From positions 1-34,676 of the forward strand of contig JBKGYG010000011.1 of assembly GCA_046546235.1 (NCBI GenBank): a stretch of 34,676 bases of DNA, given 5' to 3'. Within the stretch, counting starts at the first letter, position 1. The number at the start of each line of letters is the position of its first letter. The notes beneath the pieces are model-generated. The model made no database searches, was not told where the DNA came from, and saw only the letters and a list, made by a program, of their open reading frames with translations. Below are positions 26,639 through 34,676 of the stretch, in pieces. The translations under genes and the position numbers were made by a program. The DNA is from JBKGYG01 sp046546235. Its GTDB lineage: Bacteria > Bacillota > Clostridia > Lachnospirales > DSM-24629.

Positions 26639-27799
26639 TTATCCCTCCTCCTGTGTTATCTGGTCTAAGTATTCTTGTGGATACTTCCCATTTATTTTAC
26701 CAATAATTGGATATATAGTAACTTCTTCATTGTATTTATCATATTTCATCATTTGAAAAGATGACATATATTCAATAATTTCATTAACAATTTTATCAAA
26801 AGAGGCTTCTCTATATAATTTGCTCCAACCTATTTGATTTTCGTTTATACATTTTTGCACTAGTTTTGCAAATTTTATCTTAGAAATATTAATCAAATCA
26901 TTTACCTTTGGTATTATTTCTTCAGTTTTAATTTGCTCGTATATTATTTTGTTTAATTGTAAAATTATATCTGATATATTCTTTTTGTTTGGAAACACAT
27001 CTCTAAATTGGCTATCTTCTTTAAGCAACATATATGCACTTGTTTTATGTATGTGTAAAGCTGAATTAAAATATTTTTCTAAATCATTCTCTATAATATG
27101 ATGATATTTTTTAATATATAAATAATCTTGATCTTCTTCTTCATTTTGAGTATCTCTATTTACAGCTGGTGACATAATCAATCGCCTATATACTCGATTC
27201 CTTCTTACTGTTCCTCTATCTGTTTCAAGATCAAACCATTCTCTTTCTTCAAAAGCTTTATAATCATTAATATCCATTATATTAAAATGAAATCTTCTCA
27301 TAAAATATTTGGAGATTCCTGTGTTTTCATATAATACTTCTGCTGTTAATTCTTCTGCAAATTGCTTTTCATCTCCATCATTAGTTCTAATCAATCCTTC
27401 TTCTTCACAAAAGTTAAGAACTTTTATCAGGCTTCTTCTTTGTTGATACAAAGTCCAATCAATTACATCTTTATCAGGATACTGAGCTTCTAAAAAGTCT
27501 GTTATCTCAGATAATATAAATTGTTCCTCTGCACTATGATCCTCTAAAAAAACTAAAATGTAACACAAAAAAATATATTCCATAGTAGTTTTAAAATCCC
27601 TAAGCCCCATCCATCCCTCTGCTTTGCCAGGTATTTTCTCAAGTTTTATCATATAAGGATTTATAATAAGTTTGTAACCTAATTTCTCTTGAATAAAGTT
27701 TTTATATTTTAAACATTCATCCTTTATTTCATAATATAAGTCTTTTTCTCTTTGCTTTAGTATCCATCGTTTTTCTAGTAACACTTCTAATGCATTCAT
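26639..27799 (-). CDS. jetB: Wadjet type III subunit JetB (MksE-like, TIGR02678-type)
   Basis: 386 residues from the ATG at 27799 (MNALEVLLEKRW). Predominantly helical, with winged-helix-like segments, for example the LIKVLNFCEEEGLIRTNDGDE stretch. In Wadjet complexes JetB binds the kleisin JetA and contacts DNA, in the manner of MukE. I assign it from position and overall resemblance to the TIGR02678 family rather than from a catalytic motif. The frame opens upstream to 27829, but GAGGAGG six bases before the chosen ATG decides the start. Only one base separates it from both jetA and jetC. Confidence 0.9.
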   Translation of the reverse strand: MNALEVLLEKRWILKQREKDLYYEIKDECLKYKNFIQEKLGYKLIINPYMIKLEKIPGKAEGWMGLRDFKTTMEYIFLCYILVFLEDHSAEEQFILSEITDFLEAQYPDKDVIDWTLYQQRRSLIKVLNFCEEEGLIRTNDGDEKQFAEELTAEVLYENTGISKYFMRRFHFNIMDINDYKAFEEREWFDLETDRGTVRRNRVYRRLIMSPAVNRDTQNEEEDQDYLYIKKYHHIIENDLEKYFNSALHIHKTSAYMLLKEDSQFRDVFPNKKNISDIILQLNKIIYEQIKTEEIIPKVNDLINISKIKFAKLVQKCINENQIGWSKLYREASFDKIVNEIIEYMSSFQMMKYDKYNEEVTIYPIIGKINGKYPQEYLDQITQEEG

Positions 27800-27800
27800 G

Positions 27801-29288
27801 TTAAGCCTCCTCTTTAAAAACCAAAACAAACTGAGGCATTACAAATTCCCCGTCTTCTGATACTATTACACAAGATTCTGTTTCTTGTGGATTCTTCAAT
27901 CTATATAAGCGTCCATTTTCTGTTTTCCCCTTATGATTTATATTAACTAAAGCTTTTGTTAACCAACGTAACATTGCCTTTCTAGCATAAGGCTCAATAT
28001 ATTCAATTGTAGAAAAATCTAAAACATTATTTTTTATGTATTTATATATAATTTCATCTTCTTCTTGACGTTGTTTAATTATCTTTTGCCTCATAGCTTC
28101 TTTTTCTTCTGTCTTATCAACTATTGGGGTTCTTTTAGATTTTTCCCTATATGTTCTAACTCTAGGTTTTATAGAATATTCTAATGGTTTTTCTTCATAA
28201 ACACTAGTATTAATACTTTCTGTCTCTTTTTTAAAATCACCTTTAAGATGTCTTGGACTCTCAATACCAAAAACATATGAAGATAATTTATGAGCCTCAG
28301 TAATTGAATCGCAATTAACAAACAAACTACTAATTTTTTTATATTCTTCTTTTCTATTAGCTGTTTGATTAGATGCTTCTGATATCTGTACTGCATACCT
28401 TGTAATCTTTCTTATTATTTCATTAGTCATTTCAAAAAGTCTAGATGCTTCACTTTCTCTATTCTTATTGCCTAAAAACCACTCTTTAAGACTTGTCCAC
28501 CTATTTAATATATTATCTTCTATCATTTGTGGGGTGATTTGTTCTTGATCACTTCGTGGAATACTTAATTTATAACGAACTAGTTTATCCACAAATACAC
28601 TCTCTTCTTGCTCTGATATTTCTTTTAAGATTAATTCAATAATTTGTACATATTGATGTAGATTCTTGATAAAATCTCTTAGATATTCTATCAGTTTATC
28701 TTTAAACACAAGAAAGCTTTGGGTTCTCATCATTTCATCGGCTTTTATACTTTGCCAATCTCTAATATAATCTTGGTAATTTTCATTCAGGCGTTTGAAA
28801 TTATCTTTAATCTGATTCCACCAAACACCAACTTCTTTATCGTCTTTTTTTATAATATCCTTAAATAACTTAAGATCATCTTTTAACCTTTCTAATAAAG
28901 AAGCCTCAAGGGACGCTCCTTCAACATGTAATCTTTCAAGTTTTAATATCATTCTTTCTATTTCAATTGTATATTCTGTTAGTTGATATCTAAACTGTTT
29001 ATTCTTAAATTCTTCAATTGTAGCTGCTTTTGTAGTATCTTGTACAGCATATAAGTTTTTCCACTCTGCTAATGTATCTAAATCTTGTTTGCATTGATCT
29101 ATTGTATAATTTTGAAAATGGTCAAGTTTCTTTAATTCCTCATATACTTCTTCTTTATAAATCCAATATCTAATAGCATCGTATTGCTCGTAAAAAAAAC
29201 GAATAATAGCTCTATATCGCCAAGTGTTTTCCGTTGCTAAATATTTGACTTCTTCTATTGGTTTTAATATTTGTGAATTCAATTGCAT
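27801..29288 (-). CDS. jetA: Wadjet type III kleisin-like subunit JetA (MksF-like, TIGR02677-type)
   Basis: 495 residues. It begins with a winged-helix region containing YLATENTWRYRAIIRFFYEQYD, a pattern I associate with TIGR02677 proteins, continues as long helices, has a basic low-complexity linker (KPRVRTYREKSKRTP) near residue 380, and ends in a small domain with LRWLTKALVN and FVMPQFVLVF. It should bridge the two JetC heads as MukF does. First gene of the operon. Unlike the downstream genes its ATG lacks a good Shine-Dalgarno site (only GGTGTT about 9 nt upstream), so translation may be inefficient or coupled to a decayed leader ORF ending 4 nt before the start. Confidence 0.9.
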   Translation of the reverse strand: MQLNSQILKPIEEVKYLATENTWRYRAIIRFFYEQYDAIRYWIYKEEVYEELKKLDHFQNYTIDQCKQDLDTLAEWKNLYAVQDTTKAATIEEFKNKQFRYQLTEYTIEIERMILKLERLHVEGASLEASLLERLKDDLKLFKDIIKKDDKEVGVWWNQIKDNFKRLNENYQDYIRDWQSIKADEMMRTQSFLVFKDKLIEYLRDFIKNLHQYVQIIELILKEISEQEESVFVDKLVRYKLSIPRSDQEQITPQMIEDNILNRWTSLKEWFLGNKNRESEASRLFEMTNEIIRKITRYAVQISEASNQTANRKEEYKKISSLFVNCDSITEAHKLSSYVFGIESPRHLKGDFKKETESINTSVYEEKPLEYSIKPRVRTYREKSKRTPIVDKTEEKEAMRQKIIKQRQEEDEIIYKYIKNNVLDFSTIEYIEPYARKAMLRWLTKALVNINHKGKTENGRLYRLKNPQETESCVIVSEDGEFVMPQFVLVFKEEA

Positions 29289-29292
29289 GTTA

Positions 29293-29391
29293 TCAACACC
29301 GTTCTAATATAATACTTTTAGCTATCTTATCTTGTCCTTTTTTTGCTTTTGTTTTTTTATGCTTTTTATCTAATCAACCTATAATTTTCAT
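29293..29391 (-). pseudogene. Degenerate leader ORF before jetA, function unknown
   Basis: A 33-codon frame runs from ATG (29391) to TGA (29293-29295), broken by one in-frame TGA at codon 6. It starts MKIIG and, after that stop, reads LDKKHKKTKAKKGQDKIAKS, a strongly basic tail ending only 4 nt before jetA. Just upstream is TACCGACTGGTA (29396-29407), with TACC/GGTA half sites that resemble TetR-type operators, and TATAAT lies at 29465-29470. This could be the wreck of a small regulator, or a chance frame in AT-rich DNA. No family recognised. The rest of 29412-29577 shows no other supported feature. Confidence 0.25.
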
Positions 29392-29577
29392 TATTTACCG
29401 ACTGGTAGTTAATAGAAGAACTAAATAATATTTCTTATAAATTTACCAACCTCGATACTTTTTTATTATACATGGATTTTACGAATTTTTCTACAACTAA
29501 AGAAGGGAAGTTCAATTCTTTTTTAGAATATAATATATTCCTACTGCACTTTATTCATAATTTCCCTCTTAAAAGTT

Positions 29578-29912
29578 AGGACTGTTGCCATATAGCAACA
29601 GTCCTCAGACTGTAGACAAAGTCAAATTATTATAAATACATAGTAGAGGAATATATATACAAATAAGTGATGTTTTAAATATTTGATTAGAAAAAATTAG
29701 TGAGTGGAGATTGTTATTCCGTTAAAAACCTTAAATGTTTGACCGTTAGGGAGTTTTTAAGGTTTAGGAATAACAATTGGAACGAACTTAGTTTTTCTTC
29801 AAATATTTAACCTGAACGTTTTGTATATATATTTCTCTACGGATCTACGGAAAATTCCTAAATTATTATTTTGTCTACAAACTGAGGACTGTTGCCATAT
29901 AGCAACAGTCCT
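29578..29912. repeat. 335-bp foldback (near-symmetrical inverted repeat) with identical terminal hairpins
   Basis: The same 28-bp palindrome (AGGACTGTTGC, 6-nt loop, complement) occurs at 29578-29605 and 29885-29912. Between them the two arms are imperfect inverted repeats: CTCAG/CTGAG, TGTAGACAAA/TTTGTCTACA, ATATATATACAAA/TTTGTATATATAT, TTAAATATTTGA/TCAAATATTTAA, ATTGTTATTCC/GGAATAACAAT and AACCTTAAA/TTTAAGGTT. They converge on a 20-nt loop at 29736-29755. Arm indels cancel, so symmetry around about 29745 holds to one base. No ORF of note lies inside. It looks like a MITE or a large structured RNA. The right hairpin could also end the dehydrogenase transcript, but no U-tract follows it. Confidence 0.9.
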
Positions 29913-29930
29913 AATATTTTATAAGTATTT

Positions 29931-30995
29931 TTATGGTTTTAACATTATTTTTACTGCATTAGGATCTTTTTCCGTAGCCTCAAATGCTTCTTTCCAATCC
30001 TCAAGTTTATATGAGTGGGATATTAAACCATCAGTTTTTATCAATCCAGATTGAATACCTTTTATTACTGCTGGATAAGTAAGTGCTGATAAATGTGATC
30101 CAATTATTTGAAGTTCTTTTCCATCTCCAATAGTATTCCAGTCGGCTTTTACTTCTTCAGCAAAAACACCCATTTGAACATATCTACCTAAGTTCTTTAA
30201 GCTTTCCAGTCCTTGTGTTACACTTTTTGGGCTACCTGATGCTTCAATATATACATCACATCCAAGTCCATCTGTTAATTTCTTAATTTCTTCAACAACA
30301 TCACATTCTAAAGGATTTAGTGTAATATCAGCACCAAATTCTTTACTTTTTTCTAGTCTATTTTCCTTAACATCAAGTCCGATAACCATTTTGGGCAAAC
30401 AAAGACTTGCCATATTAACCATAGATAAACCAATTGCTCCTAAGCCTGCAATTACCACTACATCACTATGTTGAATTTTCGCCTTTTCTATTGCATGCAT
30501 TCCACATGCAATAGGTTCTATTAAGACTGCTTGCTCATCAGTAAACTCTTTTGGTACTATGTGATTAATACATTTTTTGTGCAATTTTATATACTCAGCA
30601 AATCCACCTTGACAATGTTGTTTAAATCCAAATACTGCTGATTCTGTACACATCCAGTATTTACCTTCTTTGCAAAACTTACATTCATTACAAGGTACAA
30701 TTTGTTCTGAAACTACTATATCTCCTATTTCAAAATCTTTTACATCATTTGCTAATTCTACTACCTCACCAAAAAATTCATGTCCACCAATAACTGGTGC
30801 TTCAATATATCTATTTTCTGGACTTGTTCCCCATATTCTAATTCCTCCATGATATGCTTTAACATCGCCTGCACATATACCACATGCTTTTACTTTTAAT
30901 AGTATCTCTCCATCTGATATTTTAGGAACTGATACTTCTTCATATCTATAATCATATGGAGCATGTGCAACTAGACCTTTCATTTTACTTTTCAT
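29931..30995 (-). CDS. Zinc-dependent medium-chain alcohol/polyol dehydrogenase
   Basis: NAD(P)-dependent oxidation of a sugar alcohol or similar polyol is the likely reaction. 354 residues. Catalytic zinc ligands: Cys41 in ACGICAGD, His72-Glu73 in GGHEFFGEV and a downstream Glu in VLIEPIACGMHA. A structural zinc site has Cys102, 105, 108 and 116. The cofactor fold has VVIAGLGAIGLSMV. The DVKAYHGG segment and overall layout remind me of erythritol/L-threitol dehydrogenases, a tentative match. AGGAGG six bases before the ATG fixes the start. It follows the binding-protein gene by 49 nt, so it probably oxidises what the transporter imports. Confidence 0.85.
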   Translation of the reverse strand: MKSKMKGLVAHAPYDYRYEEVSVPKISDGEILLKVKACGICAGDVKAYHGGIRIWGTSPENRYIEAPVIGGHEFFGEVVELANDVKDFEIGDIVVSEQIVPCNECKFCKEGKYWMCTESAVFGFKQHCQGGFAEYIKLHKKCINHIVPKEFTDEQAVLIEPIACGMHAIEKAKIQHSDVVVIAGLGAIGLSMVNMASLCLPKMVIGLDVKENRLEKSKEFGADITLNPLECDVVEEIKKLTDGLGCDVYIEASGSPKSVTQGLESLKNLGRYVQMGVFAEEVKADWNTIGDGKELQIIGSHLSALTYPAVIKGIQSGLIKTDGLISHSYKLEDWKEAFEATEKDPNAVKIMLKP

Positions 30996-31044
30996 ATTAT
31001 GCCTCCTTTTATGCTACTTACATTGCTATAATTGATTTAGTTAC

Positions 31045-32067
31045 TTAATCAGCATAAATTTCATCATAGTATTCTTGAGCATTATTTGAATCAATAACTT
31101 CAATTGGCATATATTCTGTCTCATCTACATCTCCATCAGTTAATAATCCAAAAGCCATATCCATTAATGCTTTACCATGTTTCTTTCCGCCACCAAGACT
31201 TATAGAAGATTTTTGAGGATCTCCATTAATTATATTTAAGATTTCTTGTTCTGTAGCGTCTATTCCAAATAATCCAACAGAATCATAATCAGTTATTCCA
31301 GCAGCTTTCATTCCTTCATTACCACCAACAGCACCACCACCACCAATAGTAGCAATAACTTTTAAATCAGGATTTGCTTGTAAGAAGTTTTCTGCATTTT
31401 CTAAACCATCTTCAGCAGTTAATGCAGATGCTGTTGCTACTAATTTAGTATTTGTTGTATTTTCTTCGATACCAGCTTTAATTCCTTCTGCTCTATCAAT
31501 AATTTCTGGGAATCTAGGCAAATCCATAAGTGCCCATTCAACTTCTTCTTCATCCCCATAATTTTCGTTAATCCACTGTGCAGCTCTTTCACCATTTGCA
31601 TATCCAGTATTATATGCATCAACTAAATATTCTGCATCAAAATTGTCAATTACTTGTGTATATGATACAACTTTTATTCCTTCTTCTTGAGCATCTTTAG
31701 TTACATCTTTTATTGCATTAGATTCAACAGCACATATAATTATCGCATCTTTACCACTTTGAATAAAGTTCTCAATTTGTGTTACTTGTTTTGTTGCATC
31801 ATTTTTTGCATCTACATATGTCACGTCTACTCCTAAATCTTCACCATATCTTTCAGCTTCTTTTACTAATTCTGCCCATACAGGGTTGCTTAAATCTGAA
31901 AATGTAATCCCCACTTCATATGTATCTGAGGATGTATCAGCAGTACCTGGTTCAACTGTTGGGTCTGATGAATTACCAGTTTGAGTGTCTGAATCGCTCC
32001 CACATCCAACTACCATAGTTCCTACTAAAAATACAATTAATAATAAACTAAATATTTTCTTTTTCAT
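31045..32067 (-). CDS. Sugar-type ABC transporter substrate-binding lipoprotein
   Basis: 340 residues from the ATG at 32067. Signal peptide with lipobox MVVGC, lipidated Cys22, then a Ser/Thr-rich linker and a periplasmic-binding fold of the ribose-binding (Peripla_BP_4) type: YEVGITFSDLSNPVWAELVK, an IENFIQSGKDAIIICAVESN stretch, and GLFGIDATEQEILNIINGD. The ligand is not readable from sequence. AAGGGAAGG precedes the ATG; the frame reaches a TTG at 32076 inside that region, which is rejected. It lies third in the operon after ATPase and permease, 74 nt behind the permease with a hairpin in the gap. Confidence 0.92.
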   Translation of the reverse strand: MKKKIFSLLLIVFLVGTMVVGCGSDSDTQTGNSSDPTVEPGTADTSSDTYEVGITFSDLSNPVWAELVKEAERYGEDLGVDVTYVDAKNDATKQVTQIENFIQSGKDAIIICAVESNAIKDVTKDAQEEGIKVVSYTQVIDNFDAEYLVDAYNTGYANGERAAQWINENYGDEEEVEWALMDLPRFPEIIDRAEGIKAGIEENTTNTKLVATASALTAEDGLENAENFLQANPDLKVIATIGGGGAVGGNEGMKAAGITDYDSVGLFGIDATEQEILNIINGDPQKSSISLGGGKKHGKALMDMAFGLLTDGDVDETEYMPIEVIDSNNAQEYYDEIYAD

Positions 32068-32102
32068 AATAATCAACCTTCCCTTATGTTTTTTTATATT
32101 TT

Positions 32103-32123
32103 CGAGCTACCTGAGATAACTCG
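32103..32123 (-). terminator. Hairpin between permease and binding-protein genes
   Basis: CGAGTTATC-TCA-GGTAGCTCG forms a 9-bp stem with two G-U pairs, followed by AAAATAT rather than a U-tract. It is therefore not a strong terminator. A processing or 5'-protection role that raises binding-protein mRNA is possible. Confidence 0.4.
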
Positions 32124-32141
32124 TAAATATCTTAAATAAAA

Positions 32142-33128
32142 TTAAGCATTTTTAGCATTGATTGTTTTCATTCGTTTAATTCTTTCACTTTTTGCTCTCG
32201 ACATAGTATCATAGATAACAGCAGCCAATAGAATACATCCTTTAATTACCAACTGAACATATTCACTAACATTCATTAATAACAATCCGTTATCTAGTAC
32301 TCCTACAATCATAACTCCAAAAAATGCACCAACCATTGTTCCTTTTCCACCATTTGTACTTACCCCACCTAACACACAAGCTGTAAGTACATCAAATTCA
32401 AAGCCAGCACCTGTAGCTGATTGTGCAGAACTTAATCTTGATAATAGCAATACACCACCAATTGCTGTAAACAAACCACACAAGCTATAAACTAGCATCT
32501 GAACTTTTGCAACATTTACACCTGATAACTTTGTAGCTTCTTCATTACTTCCAATTGCGTAAAAATACCTTCCAAAATAAGTTTTCCTTAAGATAAAAAT
32601 CCCAATACCTATTATAATAGCTAAGAATATTAACGGCACCGGTATTGGTCCAATACTTCCCTGACCTAAATATGAAAATTGTTTTGGAAATCCAAACATT
32701 GGAAGCCCTTTAGATACCAAATAACTCAATCCATTTAAAATGGTCATCATGGATAATGTTACAATTAATGGTGCTACCCCTGTTTTAGTAATAATAAATC
32801 CATTAATAAAACCTATCAACAGTCCTGCCAAAAGTCCTATAATCACAGCAATTCCCCAGTGAAAACCCATTTTAGTAATCAAGTGCGCTACTAATACATT
32901 TATTAAAGATATATGATATCCAACAGACAAATCGATTCCGCCAGTAATTAACACCAATGTAAATCCTACTGCTACAATCCCAAGTGTCGCAACTTGTTTA
33001 GTAATATTAAAGATATTTTTCATTTGTAAAAATCTAGGGGATATTATGCTAAATATTATAAATAGAGCTACAAACACTAGAAAAATACCTATTTCTTTTG
33101 ACTTAATTATTTTTTTATCTTTAGCCAT
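32142..33128 (-). CDS. Sugar-type ABC transporter permease (RbsC-like)
   Basis: 328 residues from the ATG at 33128, with about eight to ten hydrophobic helices. Family hallmarks are VLITGGIDLSVGYHISL, FIITKTGVAPLIVTLSMMTI, YAIGSNEEATKLSGVNV and VLGGVSTNGGKGTMVG, as in ribose/xylose-type permeases. It forms the membrane channel, probably as a homodimer, since no second permease gene is nearby. The start is one base after the ATPase stop, with GGGAGTG in the preceding 3' end. The longer GTG start at 33137 overlaps that ribosome site and is rejected. Confidence 0.95.
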   Translation of the reverse strand: MAKDKKIIKSKEIGIFLVFVALFIIFSIISPRFLQMKNIFNITKQVATLGIVAVGFTLVLITGGIDLSVGYHISLINVLVAHLITKMGFHWGIAVIIGLLAGLLIGFINGFIITKTGVAPLIVTLSMMTILNGLSYLVSKGLPMFGFPKQFSYLGQGSIGPIPVPLIFLAIIIGIGIFILRKTYFGRYFYAIGSNEEATKLSGVNVAKVQMLVYSLCGLFTAIGGVLLLSRLSSAQSATGAGFEFDVLTACVLGGVSTNGGKGTMVGAFFGVMIVGVLDNGLLLMNVSEYVQLVIKGCILLAAVIYDTMSRAKSERIKRMKTINAKNA

Positions 33129-33129
33129 T

Positions 33130-34617
33130 TTATTCACTCCCTGCTGATTTTGATAATATTTCTTCTTGACTTATATTATTATTTTCTAATACTGCTGTAA
33201 CACGACCTTTACATAAAACTACAATCCTATCTGACATTCCTATTAGTTCTTCCATTTCAGATGAAATCATAATAATTGTTTTGCCTTGCTCTGCTAATTT
33301 GTTCATTATTGTATAAATTTCTTGTTTTGCCCCTACATCAATTCCTCTTGTAGGTTCATCAAAAATTAATAACTCTGGATTCATTGCTAACCATTTTGCT
33401 AATACTACTTTTTGTTGGTTCCCACCACTAAGATTTTTAACCTTTTGCTCAACAGTTGGAGTTTTAATGCTTAGACTATTCTTATATTTGTTAACAATCT
33501 CTCTTTCTTTTAGAAAATTGATTGCTGATGCTTTAGATATCCTTTTTACACCCGGCATAGTAGTATTTTCTTTAATTGACATTTCTAATATAACACCTTG
33601 TTGTTTTCTATCTTCAGGCACCAAAGCTATACCTTCTTTTATTGCTTCACCAGGAGAATCTGGTTTAATATTTTTTCCATTTAAGATAATTTCTCCTGAT
33701 TCTATTTTCCGATAACCAAAAATTAATTGAGCTAATTCTGTTCTTCCTGCCCCAATCAAACCAGCTAATCCAAGTATTTCACCTTTCTTCACATCAAAAG
33801 ATACATTTTTAACACCATTTCCTGTCAAATTTTTAATAGATAAAATTGTTTCTTCATGTCCATTATTTCTGTCTGGGTAAGTTTCGTTAAGTTCTCTACC
33901 TACCATTAATTTAATTAATTCTTTATAATTAGTTTCTTTTGTATTAAGTGTTGAGATATATTGCCCATCTCTTAACACAGATACTCTATCAGAGAGCTTA
34001 AATATTTCTTCCATTCTATGAGAAATATATATAATTGTAACTCCTTCTTTTTTTAAAGTATCAACAATTTTATATAAAGCTTCAACTTCAGAAGTAGTTA
34101 GTGGCGCTGATGGTTCATCCATAATTAGTAACTTAGCATCTTTAGATACTGCTTTTGCTATCTCAACAATTTGTTGATAACCAGTTGTTAAATCTGAAAC
34201 TTTTTTTCTTGGGTCTATTGATACGTTTAATTTTGTGAAAAGTTTTTTTGCTTTTTCATCCATAACTTTTCTATCAATAATCATACCTTTTTGAATAAAT
34301 TCTCCTAAAAAAATGTTTTCAGAAGCGCTTAGTACTGGAACTAAAGTAAATTCTTGATAAATAACAGCAATGCCATTTTCCCTAGATAGTTGAGGCGTCA
34401 TACTATTATATTCTTTTCCATTAATCTCTATATTTCCTTGTGTAGGTTCTATAGCTCCTGATATAGACTTTATCATAGTTGATTTTCCTGCTCCATTTTC
34501 ACCAACTATAGCATGAACTTCACCCTGCTTAATTTCAATACTCAAATTATCTAATGCTGTGACTCCTGGATAGAGCTTTGTAATATTATTAAGTTTAAGT
34601 ATTGTTTCTCCTGCCAT
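33130..34617 (-). CDS. Sugar-type ABC transporter double ATPase (RbsA-like)
   Basis: 495 residues with two fused ATP-binding domains. The first has Walker A GENGAGKS at 39-46, a variant signature LTTGYQQ and Walker B LLIMDEPSAPLT. The second has a degenerate Walker A GLIGAGRTEL, signature LSGGNQQKV and Walker B LLIFDEPTRGIDVG. This asymmetry is normal for RbsA/MglA/XylG ATPases, where the second P-loop is non-canonical. AAGGAGG six bases before the ATG at 34617 sets the start. The 59 bases from 34618 to the window end hold no promoter, so the operon may begin with a gene outside the window. Confidence 0.95.
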   Translation of the reverse strand: MAGETILKLNNITKLYPGVTALDNLSIEIKQGEVHAIVGENGAGKSTMIKSISGAIEPTQGNIEINGKEYNSMTPQLSRENGIAVIYQEFTLVPVLSASENIFLGEFIQKGMIIDRKVMDEKAKKLFTKLNVSIDPRKKVSDLTTGYQQIVEIAKAVSKDAKLLIMDEPSAPLTTSEVEALYKIVDTLKKEGVTIIYISHRMEEIFKLSDRVSVLRDGQYISTLNTKETNYKELIKLMVGRELNETYPDRNNGHEETILSIKNLTGNGVKNVSFDVKKGEILGLAGLIGAGRTELAQLIFGYRKIESGEIILNGKNIKPDSPGEAIKEGIALVPEDRKQQGVILEMSIKENTTMPGVKRISKASAINFLKEREIVNKYKNSLSIKTPTVEQKVKNLSGGNQQKVVLAKWLAMNPELLIFDEPTRGIDVGAKQEIYTIMNKLAEQGKTIIMISSEMEELIGMSDRIVVLCKGRVTAVLENNNISQEEILSKSAGSE

Positions 34618-34676
34618 TATTGACCTCCTTCCTACCAATCACCTTCATTATTTTAGCTAATATCTTGCAAGAAAGA

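Noticed and set aside
29435..29550. Minus-strand frame of about 38 codons containing KKELNFPSLVVEKFVKSMYN
   Set aside because: No ATG with a ribosome site, no recognised family, and the length is expected by chance in AT-rich DNA; at most a relic.
29885..29912. Simple terminator of the dehydrogenase operon
   Set aside because: The stem is followed by CAGTTTG rather than a U-tract in the transcript direction, and an identical copy caps the other end of the foldback, so a plain terminator does not explain it.

Overview
The window is AT-rich DNA from a low-GC Gram-positive anaerobe of the class Clostridia. Evidence: Bacillus-type Pho box, CIRCE operator, strong AGGAGG ribosome sites, Cys-anchored lipoproteins, an electron-bifurcating Nfn transhydrogenase, and a membrane protein resembling a Lachnospirales-type family. 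Genus cannot be fixed from the sequence. Every intact gene lies on the minus strand, so the window reads right to left biologically. No rRNA, tRNA, CRISPR array, integrase or intact transposase was found.

Layout by increasing coordinate. 1-1534: guaA (GMP synthase; its stop codon is cut by the window edge). 1751-8975: a complete phosphate regulon, transcribed pstS-pstB-pstC-pstA-phoU-phoP-phoR, with an 11-bp-periodic Pho box before pstS. 9269-10720: guaB (IMP dehydrogenase, GTG start), so the two steps from IMP to GMP flank the phosphate cluster. 10813-11325: small unknown membrane protein. 11501-13722: nfnA-nfnB, then 13936-15282 gdhA (glutamate dehydrogenase): redox and nitrogen metabolism. 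15544-15659: plus-strand remnant of an M14 metallopeptidase gene. 15706-17644: groES-groEL under a perfect CIRCE element. 17948-19969: YyaL-like thioredoxin-domain protein. 20220-21011: SurA-N-like lipoprotein.

21210-29288 is a four-gene operon (jetA-jetB-jetC-jetD in transcription order) that I recognise as a type III Wadjet system: kleisin-like, MksE-like and SMC/MukB-like subunits and a topoisomerase-VI-like TOPRIM nuclease. Systems of this class restrict plasmids. Visible catalytic motifs are intact. Upstream lies a gene-poor 640-bp stretch with a degenerate leader ORF and a 335-bp near-symmetrical foldback sequence capped at both ends by the same 28-bp hairpin; this is the least explained structure in the window.

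29931-34617 is an ABC importer operon (ATPase, permease, lipoprotein binding protein) followed by a zinc-dependent medium-chain dehydrogenase, probably for uptake and oxidation of a polyol or sugar; the substrate is not determined.

Starts were moved from the longest open frame to the Shine-Dalgarno-supported codon for guaA, phoP, phoU, nfnA, gdhA, the SurA-like gene, jetB, jetD and the three transporter genes. All family assignments come from reading motifs; no database search was run.
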